Assembly: GCA_964036195.1 (NCBI GenBank)
Contig: OZ038458.1
Span: 10,677,832-10,741,831 of the forward strand
Source of the DNA: Sphaerolaimus hirsutus
Lineage: Eukaryota > Nematoda > Chromadorea > Monhysterida > Sphaerolaimidae
Direction: 5' to 3'
DNA: 64,000 bases
Shown: positions 13,287 through 24,410 of the stretch, in pieces
Layout of the letters: every line of letters starts with the position of its first letter
Numbering within the stretch: the stretch's first letter is position 1
Made by a program: the position numbers and the translations under genes
The notes under the pieces: generated by a model
Seen by the model: only the letters and a program-made list of their open reading frames with translations
Database searches by the model: none
Told to the model about the DNA's origin: nothing

Positions 13287-13732
13287 AGCAGGATTCTCTC
13301 CAACCTTCAGTTGGGTTTTGTGGTTCTCTACAATTTATACCACAAGGATTTACAAACACAAAAAGAACAGCAAAGCACAAATGTAACCAATTGAAGATTA
13401 CAACAAAGTTTGACACCTTGCAAAAACCACACTATCATATCACAAAACCTATACCACACAGATTGCACACTGCACACCATCATACCAAATCGCAAACTGT
13501 CTACATTTTACTACCGAGTTTCATGCCCAACCATTTTACAGAAGTTTACAAAAATCCATTCCAAAACATTGCATCTTTGGTATTGGTCTTGTTATTGTTG
13601 TTAGATTACATACCGCATTTCAAAACACATGCCTAGCATGTGGGCAAACTTAACTAAAGTATCATATTTTCTCCAATGGTATTAATTGTAGAGAACCACA
13701 AAACCCGACCGAAGGTCGGAGAGAATCCTGCT
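13287..13732. mobile_element. TIR element with AGCAGGATTCTCTCC ends
   Basis: AGCAGGATTCTCTCCAACCT at 13287 is matched by its complement ending at 13732, with the arms continuing through TTTTGTGGTTCTCTACAA. Solo copies of the left arm occur at about 12390 and 12750, inside the minisatellite. The element may have been carried along by its amplification. Confidence 0.7.
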
Positions 13733-13833
13733 AGTTTTGTACAACGATGTACAACGATTTTGTACATTTCATGTGGTTTATCAGAGGTTTGATCATTTTG
13801 ACAGAAATCTCTCCGTGTATCGGAATCTATTTA

Positions 13834-14760
13834 CACTCGGCGGACCGCATGCTACGCATTTTTCTGAAGGAAACACTCCATCATGACGTCATCATTAATT
13901 AAATAACAATAATTCCAGCAAAAAATAAAAAACAAGACGGGAAAAAACATTCCTTGTTTGTACGTGCCTTTCACTCCGCCTTTTTCTTTTTTAAATATTT
14001 TTCTTTTTGTGAAAGTGCATATAGTCGGCAGACATGATACTATACAATGAGTCGCATGATGTCATATCATGCACGCTGTATCCAACCCGTAGAACTCTGT
14101 TTTGGTGACTCGTGCTTACGCATATACGGAATGAAACTATTCAATTGTGCCCGCACAATTCAAACCCCCGTCAAAGTGTAGTTGAGTTTTTGGGCATGAT
14201 GCCATCCAAGCGTCGTCTGGATCTGAATAAACACAAAGCAGGAACGTTTTCTGAATTCAAAATTTTGAACGTAACAAGTTTTCGTCAAAATGAATCGATA
14301 GCGTGTAACTTTTCTAAATATGAATTAGATTAAACGTAGGTAAACGTATAATCAAAAATTTGCAGCACCTATCGGCACAAAAATTGGAGTAAACAAGTGC
14401 GTAAAGAACAGCACATTTTTATTTTCCTTCTTACTATCTTTACATTTTCTTTTTTACTAAATTCCTTTCTCGTTCGCTAAAGAACAAAATATAACTTTCC
14501 AATTTTGTAGAATGATATGTCTGTCGACTATACATATTGACATATTCACGACCCACTGTGCACCGTTTTTCTACCGTATTTAAGATGTATCGCACTTCAC
14601 TGTTCAGTAAGATGTTGAATTTCATTGACGCTCAGCGAAGCAAAACATAAGTGGACCAAACCTGTATAATATCATGTCTGCCGACTTATACATAAGTATC
14701 CATCTCGCGCGTTATCGACCAAGACATAATTTTGGGCGCATACTTTGCGGTCCGTCTAGT
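13834..14760. mobile_element. Family L element (CTCGGCGGACCGCA ends) split by a second element
   Basis: Outer ends CTCGGCGGACCGCA and TGCGGTCCGTCTAG. The uninterrupted copy at 55409-55731 reads through GTGAAAGTGCATACATAAGT, whereas here that word is split by 14023-14686. Confidence 0.75.
14023..14686. mobile_element. TIR element (AGTCGGCAGACATGATA ends) inserted in family L
   Basis: Left AGTCGGCAGACATGATA and right TATCATGTCTGCCGACT are near-perfect inverted ends. The flanking AT/TA bases suggest a TA target. The ends are a variant of family L ends, so this may be a sub-family inserting into its relative. Confidence 0.7.
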
Positions 14761-15780
14761 ATACCTAGTAAAATATTTTGAACATTTATTGAAAAAGTGC
14801 ACATGAAGCCTTCTAATATATCAGGGTGTCAACTAATTAAATACTCGAACGGCATCAAAATCGGCCAACGTACAACAGAAAGGGACACATGAATGTAGGT
14901 ATATTGATGGTAGATCGCAAAAAATTAAACTCAATTAGTTGACAACCTGATACATACCTATCTAAAAATAGTTGATGATTTATTATTGTATAATTGTATA
15001 CAGAACAAACGAGAGGACCACTTCCTTGAATGGCACGGCGTGGGTGTCTAAACCAATTTAAAGCCTACGACTCAAAGGTAAAAGGAGTCGTGCAAATGAA
15101 TGAGAAAGTATGTAGGTATTATAAACGATCTTGTGTCTATATTTAGTACAAAATTATGAGTGCCATGATGAACTAAAATAACTGTTGATCAACCGACTGT
15201 GACGACAGAAAACGTTTTCTAAATAGGTATGTAGATATTTATAAAGGAAACATTGACAGTTATTTCACATTGTTTCCAGTGCGAGGCTTTGTTTGTTACT
15301 CTTGGGGTCTAATTCCACGGAATCTGTTGATACAGACAATGATGGCTAGTTTTTAAAAATAAAAAAGCTTTGTGTTTTTTCTTTCAAAAATAAATGAATG
15401 CCTGTGTTTTAAGAATTTTTTTGCAAAAAAATATTTAATCTGTATTTATATCTGTATTTTTGGTAAAAGTTAAAGTTTTTTAAAACACTAGTTTTTACAG
15501 AAAAATTGAATGTTTATTCAGATGAAGTGTTTCAATGCAGATACAGTTGTTTCCTCCCCAAACCCTTGTTTATTCATGTTCCCTGACCCTGTAAAATCTT
15601 AACGAACTGTTAAATTCAATTTTGGTTAAATTCAATTTTCGAACTAAATGTTTGCACAGATTTTACTGGATTTTACATGACATATTTCTTCACTGTTTGC
15701 ATTCTATATGAAATTTTACAGCTTCTGAGTGCACCAGATCATAAGTTCACCTGCCTGCCTATCATTCCTTCCTGCCTATG
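14761..15780. other. No supported gene; one inverted repeat at about 14823-14951
   Basis: TCAGGGTGTCAACTAATTAA at about 14820 is partly matched by TTAGTTGACAACCTGATA at about 14936, which could be a 130-bp TAGGGTGTCAA-like relic. From 15340 the DNA is T/A-rich. Confidence 0.4.
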
Positions 15781-16783
15781 CACTACGCAGTACACAAACT
15801 GCAGTATTTGTCATGTACGTTCTCTTTACCAGGGTTGGCAAAATCTCAGAAAAAAATAAAAATAAAATAAAAATAAAATGGAAAATTGGAGAATAAAATA
15901 AAATAAAATAAAATGGAAAATTAATAAAATAAAAATACAATTTTACTAAAATTCTAATTTTTGTAAAATTTTACTAAAATTGTACAATAATTCGAATTTT
16001 TGTACAATTTTAGTAAAATTTTACAAAAACTCGAGTGTCTGTTCAATTCTATAAAAAGTTTTCATGTTGCTTAAGTTTCTAGCTGCCAATTTGCAGAGCT
16101 AGTGCCTTGTTGTATCCTTCATTGTTGTGATTGAGAAATATTGTTGCTCAAAATTGCAACTTTTCACATTTTTTCAAATATTTTCACCTTAAAAATCACT
16201 AATTTGTGATTTTTTCCTAATTTCGTCGTTCCATACCTTGAAAAAGCCTATCAATATATTGAACCCCGCAAGCCCCCCCCCCCCCACCCAAAAAAACAAC
16301 AACCCATTTTAGCTATCTTCCCTTGGGAGGAGCAATTAGCTCCCCCTGAGGGTCAAAAAACAAAATACCTACCTCGCAACCAGTGTCACAAGTTTACATA
16401 ATTTTTTTTGTATTCATCTGCATGCTTCTAGCGTGCACATTGTTTTATGTCCTTGCATCCAAGATTTCCGATTTTTTTGTAAAAATTTTGTAAAATTTTT
16501 GTAAAATGGTTTCATTTTATTTTATTAATGACATTTGAGAATAAAATAAAATAAAATAAACTGAAACATGAATAAAATAAAAATAAAATACAATTTTAAT
16601 AAAAATAAAATACATTTTTAGTAAAAAGAATTTTACTAAAACCAACCATGCTCTTTACACTCAATCTGGGGGGGATATTTCGAGGGGGGGGGGTGATTGT
16701 TTCAAAGTGGTCTCAAGAGGGGGGGGGGGTCAAACGAGGGGGGGGGGGTATTTCGAGGGGGGGTATTTCGAGGAAATACGGTA
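15781..16783. mobile_element. Family A copy interrupted by a hAT-like element
   Basis: Sequence left of 15829 and right of 16651 rejoins to match the intact family A copy at 32624-33052 (GTATTTGTCATGTACGTTCT then ACTCAATCTGGGGG). The right end is GAGGAAATACGGTA at 16783. The left TIR is not seen. Confidence 0.8.
15830..16650. mobile_element. hAT-like family H element with AAAATAAAAT body, 821 bp
   Basis: Left CAGGGTTGGCAAAATC, right ACCAACCATG. Perfect 8-bp TSD CTCTTTAC at 15822-15829 and 16651-16658, confirmed by the empty site in the family A copy at 32624-33052. The arms are runs of AAAATAAAATAAAAT and their complement. Confidence 0.93.
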
Positions 16784-17629
16784 CCTATGAAAATCGCCCT
16801 AAATAATAGTTCTGAACACCTTGGATGTTCTCACAACACATTTTTATAATATTTGTGTGTTCTGGCACTCTTCCAACGTAATTTCTACCTGCCGTTCTAT
16901 TGGAGGTGCCGTTCTATTGGAGGCTGCTGTTCTATTAATTTCGTGAATGCAAAAAAGTGCCAAAACCTGCCGTTCTATTGAAGGTGCCGTTCTATTAGAA
17001 GAAATACGGTATGTACACATGCACATAGGTACCTTTTTTTGTTCAGTTCAACAAAGTATAAATACATTTCATTTCAGTGTTTTCTGTGTCGTGTTCTTCA
17101 ATTTAAAAAAACTTTTTTTAGTTTTGGGTTTTTTTAAAGATGTTTTGAGTTTCTGTGGTTCTGTCTAAAACAAAAACAAAGAAACTCTTTTACTTTTTGA
17201 GTTTAATTTATGTGTTTTTGCCATCATAGGATACATATTTTTATTTCCGCTTGGTCCGTTTCTCAGTGAGCCGGCGTTGATATACTAAAAAGTATTTATT
17301 TTTTGGCATATGGTTGATAAATCGAGAAGCAATGTCTTCTGTATTTGGTTGATAGTTCCAAAAAATTCACATAACATAGTTAATGACCCATGCACTTTTG
17401 AATTTACTCAGACGAACAAAACCTACGAAACGATGAGGGTCGGTTTGAGTGGCGTAACATTTAAAAAATTTCATTTCAGCGCCAGATCATATACTGAGAG
17501 CGCAAGGAAAATGTGGCTTTTTATTATTCACTATCAATATCACGCTTCGAAATAAACACTGTAAATATCAAAAAGCCCCGTTTTTACCCGGTGCTCACAC
17601 ATTCACAGTTCAATTTCACAGAACTGGGG
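16784..17629. other. Family B fragment at about 16862-17011; remainder unassigned
   Basis: The right end AGAAGAAATACGGTA plus GCCGTTCTATTGGAGGTGCC words show a family B copy whose left end is lost. No gene was found before the GPCR. Confidence 0.5.
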
Positions 17630-17865
17630 ACAGTTCCGCAAATTGAGAAGTGAGAATTAAATGGCAAATGCGAAGTGAATTAAGACGAAAATTGACAAAA
17701 GCGAAGGGAAATTACTTTATATTTTTTTTTTTTTTACTTCGGTCTTGCCAATTAACTTGCCATTTCACGTCGCTTTTGCCAATTTTCTTCTCAATTCACT
17801 TCTCACTTCTCGTTTCACTTCGCATTTGCCATTTTACTTCTCACTTTTCAACTTGCGGAACTGGC
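17630..17865. mobile_element. Family J palindrome (CAGTTCCGCAAGT ends)
   Basis: Left CAGTTCCGCAAATTGAGAAG, right TTGCGGAACTGGCACC. The arms are alternating GAAGTGAGAA-type words. Same family as the elements at 19236, 21452 and 21694. Confidence 0.75.
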
Positions 17866-18118
17866 ACCAGGTGCCAAACATATTAAAATCTAAATGGTAC
17901 CTACAAACAGTCTCATTTCAGAAATCAATTACTAGCATGAAAACGTCGCAGCCACGCACAATTCAAACGAAATCAATACACTGCATTGCCCACAAAAAAA
18001 ACTATCCTCGCAAATTCACGTGAATGTCGGAAAAATTCTTCTACCAGCGCAACATGAATTTTGAGAAAAGAAAAGCCAGGCGCCACGACAATATTTAGCC
18101 AGAACAGATCGAGCTGAA

Positions 18119-21100
18119 ATGGATTACAACGTGACAAAGGGTCTTCTGTCGATGTCCGGTGGCTATGGCGTCGACATTTCAAATTCATCGGTTGCAACCA
18201 CCCAGGAAACTCAACCCGACTGCACATTCTATCAGCTGCCTTACCTGAAGGTAAATAACACATTTCCTCCAAATACTGTCAGGGGGTTAATTATTTCGCT
18301 AGCAAATTTTGAGGGGGATGGGCTCATTCGAGAGGGGTCCTATTTCGTGTATCTATACGCGTAAGTGTATTCGACTCCTTTTCAGGTTGCCTATTTACTG
18401 TAAATAAGGTAAAATATTCACATTATTCAATGTGTTTTACAACATTTATAGCACGAAAAAAGTGTCGGTCCAATACATTCCTTCCACGGGGCATCAGATC
18501 CCGCTACCGAAAACAAAAAAATCACTTTAGACCACTTTCCATCACTATGGCACGGACGCACGGCGCACGCAGGTTCGGTTTTTCTTAACTGGCATCTTCG
18601 GCACGACGCTGGCGCTGGTGGGCATCGCGAGCAACGTGTTCGTGTTCTACGTGTTCACGTTCAAGCTGAACGCGCTCAGAAACAACCTGTGCTACTTGGC
18701 CGTGCTCGCCGTGGTGGACATTCTGGTGGAGATCACGTTTATATTGGGTGAGTCGGGTGTCGCCACCATGCTGCTAGCAAATCAACGAATGGGGTGCTGT
18801 TTTGAAGAGGTGAACGCGTCGTTCCGGCGGGAAGCGTGCCAAAAATATTTAACGCATGCGATTTTCATTAAAAAGTTGAAAAGATTCATTGCTGTTCGAA
18901 CATTTTACGTTAAGGTATTCACAACAATGAAGTTTTTATCTTTCCAGGAAAATCGCATGCTTAAATTATCATTGGCGTGCATCCAACATGATACTTAAAA
19001 AAGAGTGCAGAGTATCAAGTCCACTGAGTATAATACAATGGCGGCCTACACAGTGTGTAGTACACACTAGTTGACACATGTGTGTCAACTGGTCTGTGTC
19101 AACTCAGATTTCGGCTGCAAGTGTCGCAGAGTAACCTCCAAATGCACATGCGGCCATGTTGAAAAATGAATATGGCGCCAAATGCATTTGGAGATGGCTC
19201 TGAGACACGCGAGGCCGAAATCTGAGTTCACACAGACCAGGGGGCAGTCCCAAGCCCTGTAAAGTGTAAAGTAAAGTATCAAATGTAAAGTCAAATGCAA
19301 AGTCAAGTGTCAATCAAAACAAAAAAAGAAAAGAAAAGAAAAGGTGCCGGTTCCGCAAGTGGAAAAGTTAAGAGTTAAAAGTCAAGAGTTGAGTAAAATG
19401 ATAAAAGATAAGTTAAGAGTAAAGTTAAAAGTTAAGAGTTGAGTAAAATCATTGGTCGTTTTACTCAACTCTTAACTCTTAACTTTACTCATAACTTGTC
19501 ATTTGTCATTTTACTCAACTCTTAAGTCTTAACTCTTAACTTTTCCATTTGCATTTGAACTTTGCATGACAATTGACAGTTTACTTTCCATTTGACTTTA
19601 CATGTGACACTTTACTTTACACTTTACAGGGCTTGAGACTGCCACCAGTTGACACGCTTGTGTCAACTAGTGTGTGGGCCGCCAATATCGGTTACAGACC
19701 ACAACCTAACAACATAAATACCAGCACACCACCCCTCAGTATTCCCGATGCGCTACTGGGCGGAGCTCTTTGAATCAGTCACACTGATGCACCTGTGGTA
19801 CCAGCAGATCATGTTGACGCACACGCTCGCCCAGGTGGCGCTCAGCTCCAGCACCATGCTCGTGGTGGCCAGCTCCATCGAGAGGGTCGCCGGCGAGAAG
19901 CGGAAATTCACCGCTGGACAGAGAGCTCTGGCGGTCGCGTGCGCGCTCATGTTCGCGCTGCTGTTGAAGGTTGATAAATTTGAGGGAAGATACCGTATTT
20001 CTTCTAATTGAAGGGCAGGTCTCCAATAGAACGGCAGGTTTTGGCACTCTTCCACCCATGAAAACACTAGAACGGCAGCTTCCAATAGAACGCCACCTTT
20101 CAAATAGAACGGCAAATGACGAAAAAATTGAACGACGCTCTTCCATTAGAAGAAATACGGTGTGTTGTCAATGAAGTACTCTGTACATTCTAATGCGCAG
20201 GGCACTTTGTACCTGGAGCAAACGATAGTGTGGAAGCCAGAGTGCGGCAACGATACACTCGCGCTGGCCATGATGGACCAGACTTCCTTCCTGGCCGACT
20301 GGTACTTTTACCAGGTTGTGGCGATTTCTGGCTTTTTTTCGTACACATAGACACATTGACTGGCTCAAACCAGACAATCCACAAAAATTCCCAACACGCT
20401 ACTACCCCCCGTGCAGGTAGTGTGGCGTTTCTGGGTGCGCTACATCGGTCACATCATGGGCCCATTCGTCCTTCTGATCGGCATCCACTCGTGGCTGTTG
20501 TACGCGCACGCGAGGAATAAGGGCTTGGGCGCGACGCACGCGGAGATGGCGCTCGCGCTGGCCGTCAGGAGAAGGGGCACGCTCAGTAGCAGGGAGACGC
20601 TCAGGCAGCGCAGGAGGAAGTCGGCCAGGTGCGTTGGGTAAGGTGAAACGTCACGTAAAATCGAGTGTGACGTTGTGACTTGGGTGACTGTTGGGTGACT
20701 GTTGGGTGACTGTTGGGTGACTGTTTTCAAACTTTTTCAAACTGAATTTGTTTGTATCTACTTATTTCAGGTGATGATCACGTCCATTTCCCATGGGCCT
20801 AAATATGCATAGCGGCAGAACAAACGATGTTGTGATGCATCTGCGGTAACAGATTGGAAGGCAGTAAAACATGAAACTGTTTTAGACCTCTACCAGAAAA
20901 GTTCGAAAATGATTAATTTGATGCAAAAAATTCAAAGTAATTTAAAAAATTCGAAAAGTAATAAAAAGATTATAAAATTCGAGAACTATTGTCAGAAAAA
21001 ATTTCGAAATTCGAAGTCGTTTCAGAAAAAAAGCCAGAGGATTAGCCATTATTACGGCGCACGCGGGCGCAGACAAATGCTGGTGGCGGTGGTGGCCACG

Positions 21101-24100
21101 TACATGGCGACGCACACGCTCAACGTGATCACGGCCATCTGGGAGTTCGTCGACTTCGACGGCATCGCGAGCATAGCCGACGGCGCCGTGTACGAGTTCC
21201 TGCCCGACGCGATCACGCTGGTCACGGTGGCGTGCGGCGCGCTCCGCCTGCCGCTCTACTGCTGCCTCAATGACACGGTGTGGGAACTTGACGAGCCTGC
21301 GCCAGACAGCCCAGGCACCTACCCGCCCATCCATGTACAAGTCAGTAGTAGGCGCGCCGGGGCACAGCTCCGCACACAGTCACGTTGTCGTAACATTACT
21401 ACGGGTCTATTCCGCTTTGACTGGCGCGGTGCCTATTCCGCTTTTTCACCTGGCGCCAGTTCCGCAAGTGGTAAAGTAAGAAGGTAAACTTTCCACTTCA
21501 CTCTTCACTTTACTCTACTCTTTCCCTTACTCTGTAATTTTCCACTTGTGGAACTAGCACCAGGGGGCAGTCTCAAAGTGGCAACTGTGTATCCTATTCT
21601 TATGTTGTTTTTTGTATCCATTATCTTTTGTTTTGTATCTAAATAAAACATGATTTAGATACACAGTTGACACTTTGGGACTGCCCCCTGGTGCTGTTTC
21701 CGCAAGTGAAAAATTAAAGAGTAAGGTAAAAGGTAAAAAGTAAAGAGTTGACTACCTACTCCTTTTTACTTTACCACTTGCGGAACTGGACCTGGATAAG
21801 GCCTGGGGAAATGAAATGTTTCAGCTTCGCTGCTTTTTCATTCCACCGGTTAAGCTCTGTTATCCTACCATAGATCTGAGTTGCGGCCAAAATATATAGT
21901 CCAAAACAAATCAATAATTTTCCGTGGTGGACGCAGAAAAAACGAACGTTTCGCAGCACGGTCATCAGGCGCCAGCGACGACGATTTGTACAGTTGACGG
22001 TGCGTAGTAAACATAGCAACGTCAGAATGTTCCAACGGTCTCTTTATCTAACCGTTTAGCTTCCCAGTAGCATAGATTTCAGTAGCATGGAATCGTTTTT
22101 GCGTCCATCACAGGAAAAGATTACTTAGATGTTTGTTGGGCCCAGGGTTCAAATGTGATCGCGGTTTCGGTCTCGACAAAATGTCGATACTTTCCACGCT
22201 CAGCTCAGGAATAAAAAATGTTAATTTGTCAGTTGTCACGCTAGTTGTCAGAAAATAAAAAGATAAAGCAATTTTTCTGATCCGATTTTTGAAGGAAAAA
22301 AAATCAATTTTTTTGTTCTAAAAAAAGTTTTTCTCAATCGATCTTTTTCCAACCCTAATGCCACGACGCACGTGTCATTCACGTTAGGATGCCATTAGCA
22401 CTTGGTACCCCTTTTCAGTGGTGCTGTCGCCACTATCAAATTTGATCAAATGGCACCATTGGCGCAGTTTTCCCTGGTGATTTTCCAGCACGAGCCCCAA
22501 ACAATTCAGATACGTATTCCCATCGGTCTCAAAGAGGCTACTCAAAAGGTTTTGAATACTACTTCTGGCCAAAACTCCAGTCTCATATGCAGCAATAAAA
22601 AAAGTTCAAGGGATAACAAAGCACAACTTCCATCGGGACGCCCACATCATTAGCCCAGAAACACACCGTCACAATCAAAATGGAACAGACCAAATCCTAT
22701 CCTTTCGTTCAACCAGCTGGGACACCCTGCGATATTCTTGGAAGAAAGCTTGTTTAAAGCTGGGATTACAGCTTGACAGAAAATTTCACAGCGGAAAACT
22801 TATTTCATGAAAGTGGGTGATGATAAAGGTCTCAATTTGTTTTGGACATTATAAATATTAGTTGCGTTGTGTCAATTGTGTGAAAATTATAACGAAAAAT
22901 TATCATTTTTCAAATTTTACATTCGATATAGCTGTGGCCAGTTAGTTACGTTGTGTTTTAGACACAATTGCTATTGACCAATATAATGTCCAAATTTTTT
23001 GAGACCTATATAATGATTCACTCTCATGAAAATAATTTTCCGTTGAAATTTCCCATCAAGTTGGGCCCCCACACACTGGATGTCAACTGAATTCGTGTCA
23101 ACTAAATGTCAACTGAATTTAAGTGATACTGTGATTCCAACTTATCTATCTGATAGAGCATAGTTAATTTTACATCATGACACTTCATTTTCATTGTTCC
23201 TGTTAAGTGTGATGCTTTTTACAGACTTCTTGTTTTATTCAATTGACACTGAGTTGACGTGAATTTGCGATGTCAACTAGTGTGTGTGGGCCCGTTATAA
23301 TCCCAGCTTAACTTCGTCGGCAGCAAAACATTGCGCGAACGTGGTAGCGGGGCCGTTGGAAAGCTGAGCAAGCGACAGGTCATCCGCATGCCTTTCTGCT
23401 GAACGGACGCGACTATGTGCCTACACACACTAGTTTTCACCGTGACTTCGTGTGAAAACTGAAATTTTTTCAAATGTAAATAAATGAACACGGTTGAACG
23501 ATTTTATTTAAATTAAATTTGAATTAATAAAGTTGAACTTTGAAAATTTGAAAACTAAAGCACATATAGCATACAAAAAGAGTAGGCTGAATGTCGCCAT
23601 GTCGCCATTTCAGTTTTCACATCGGTCACGGTGAAAACTAGTGTGTGTAGGGCCAATCAGTCATCTTCAGCTTAATAGCCGCCCACTATCATCACCCACG
23701 TGTATTTCCACTGTCCATAACCATGCACTTTTCCAAAACCATTGCATTCCACACCCCCACGCGTCGACTCATCTACTGTGACCACCCTCAACACTATTAC
23801 CGTAGTGATGGGCGTGCCGCCCGGCTGCGAACGCAGCCGCACGTCACCAATATACCCGTACTCAACGCGCAGGTGCGCTACGCGGTCATCTCGCTGCTGT
23901 CGCGCTTCGAGCCGCACGGCAAAGAGCGACGCATGACGCTGCGGGCGAGCCTGCAGCCGGACGCGAGCAACGACGTGACGACCACCGCCGACGCGTCGTT
24001 CAACCTCACCGCGCAGCCGATGAACGGCGACGCGCACGCGCCGCACGCGAACAGCGCCGCGCACGTGCAGCAGCTGCACAACGGGCGCGTGCTGGTGAGA

Positions 24101-24301
24101 CGCGCGCCGGCGGCGCCCAAAGCGCGCCACGAAAGCGTCGCCGAGATGATGCCCATGGCGCCGAAAACGTCGGCGGCGACCATGGACAACGGGGCGGTTC
24201 CAACAGAGCGGTCGAACAGCGTGACGCCGCTGCGGCACGGGAACGGCGAGCTGCACGCTCTGCTCAGGTTCATTGAGACGTCGGCCGGCAGCGACCTGTG
24301 A
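18119..24301 (+). CDS. Divergent class A (rhodopsin-like) G-protein-coupled receptor, 7 exons, about 498 aa
   Basis: Exons: 18119-18250, 18573-18747, 19740-19969, 20201-20314, 20417-20628, 21073-21277, 23873-24301; all six introns are GT-AG and the phases agree through to the stop. A plasma-membrane receptor is inferred from seven hydrophobic segments: TM1 about residues 49-73 with GIASN (N65 at position 1.50), TM2 80-102 with D93 (2.50), TM3 124-150 ending SIERV in place of DRY, TM4 about 162-179, TM5 222-246 with P233, TM6 290-312 without the usual CWxP, and TM7 about 329-352 with RLPLY in place of NPxxY. The N-terminus has N-glycosylation sequons (NVT, NSS) and no obvious signal peptide. 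A cysteine (C194) lies in extracellular loop 2, but none is at the top of TM3, so the usual disulfide is absent. The C-tail is long (about 140 aa) and polar. The ligand is unknown; a peptide receptor is a guess. The start is the first ATG in frame with TM1. Confidence 0.85.
19041..19683. mobile_element. Family I element (CACACACTAGTTGACA-type ends) in GPCR intron 2, with inner elements
   Basis: Ends GGCGGCC...ACACACTAGTTGACAC and the complement ending GGCCGCC. Inside lie a 125-bp palindrome (19104-19228, CTCAGATTTCGGCTGCA arms) and the family J element 19236-19648. Confidence 0.7.
19236..19648. mobile_element. Family J palindrome (ACCAGGGGGCAGTC ends)
   Basis: Left GGGGGCAGTCCCAAGCCCTG, right CAGGGCTTGAGACTGCCACC. 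The inner arms are made of TAAAGTCAAATG and GTTAAGAGTTAAAAG words with their complements. Related to the two ARMC8 intron elements. Confidence 0.8.
19991..20162. mobile_element. Family B MITE filling most of GPCR intron 3
   Basis: TACCGTATTTCTTCTAATTG to AGAAGAAATACGGT. The body carries repeated CCAATAGAACGGCAGGT words. The intron is 231 bp, of which about 172 bp is the element. Confidence 0.85.
21452..21567. mobile_element. Family J palindrome in GPCR intron 6
   Basis: GCGCCAGTTCCGCAAGTGG with complement CCACTTGTGGAACTAGCACC. The arms are GTAAAGTAAG-type words. It abuts the next family J palindrome. Confidence 0.75.
21557..21694. mobile_element. Family J palindrome with symmetric GCACCAGGGGGCAGTC ends
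   Basis: Both ends read GCACCAGGGGGCAGTC inward, then AAAGTG and ACACAGTTG arms. It shares its terminal GCACC with the neighbours on both sides (21452-21567 and 21694-21796), so three palindromes form a chain. Confidence 0.8.
21694..21796. mobile_element. Family J palindrome (third in chain)
   Basis: TGTTTCCGCAAGTG with complement CACTTGCGGAACTGG. The arms are AAAGAGTAAGGTAAAAG words. Confidence 0.7.
22754..23311. mobile_element. TTAA-flanked family N element, copy 2, interrupted
   Basis: TTAAAGCTGGGATTACAGC at the left and TAATCCCAGCTTAA at the right. The right TIR is split by the family I palindrome 23063-23293. Confidence 0.8.
23063..23293. mobile_element. Family I palindrome inserted in the end of family N
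   Basis: GGGCCCCCACACACTGGATG and the complement of GGGCCCACACACACTAGTTG as outer ends, with GTCAACT words in both arms. It splits CAAGYTG from TATAATCCCAGC, which are contiguous in family N ends. Confidence 0.75.
23417..23655. mobile_element. Family I palindrome (CCTACACACACTAGTTTTCA ends)
   Basis: CCTACACACACTAGTTTTCA at the left and its complement ending GTGTGTGTAGGGCC at the right. Subterminal CACCGTGAC and GTCACGGTG words pair. It lies in GPCR intron 6. Confidence 0.8.
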
Positions 24302-24410
24302 CGCGCGGCAGCGTGTATGCAACGGACGACAACGTGCCTTGTGGGATTGTTTTTGACAGCGATGAAAGCACAAACTATTTACATGCGCTAGAGGCGGACA
24401 AAGTATTTAT

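Noticed and set aside
11681-13416. Many overlapping open frames rich in Gly, Pro and Cys on both strands
   Set aside because: They are translations of the GGGGTGCCATTT minisatellite in every phase, not a protein.
23672-24373. 233-codon antisense open frame
   Set aside because: It is the shadow of the GC-rich last GPCR exon (23873-24301); the sense frame joins TM7 in phase and ends at a proper stop.
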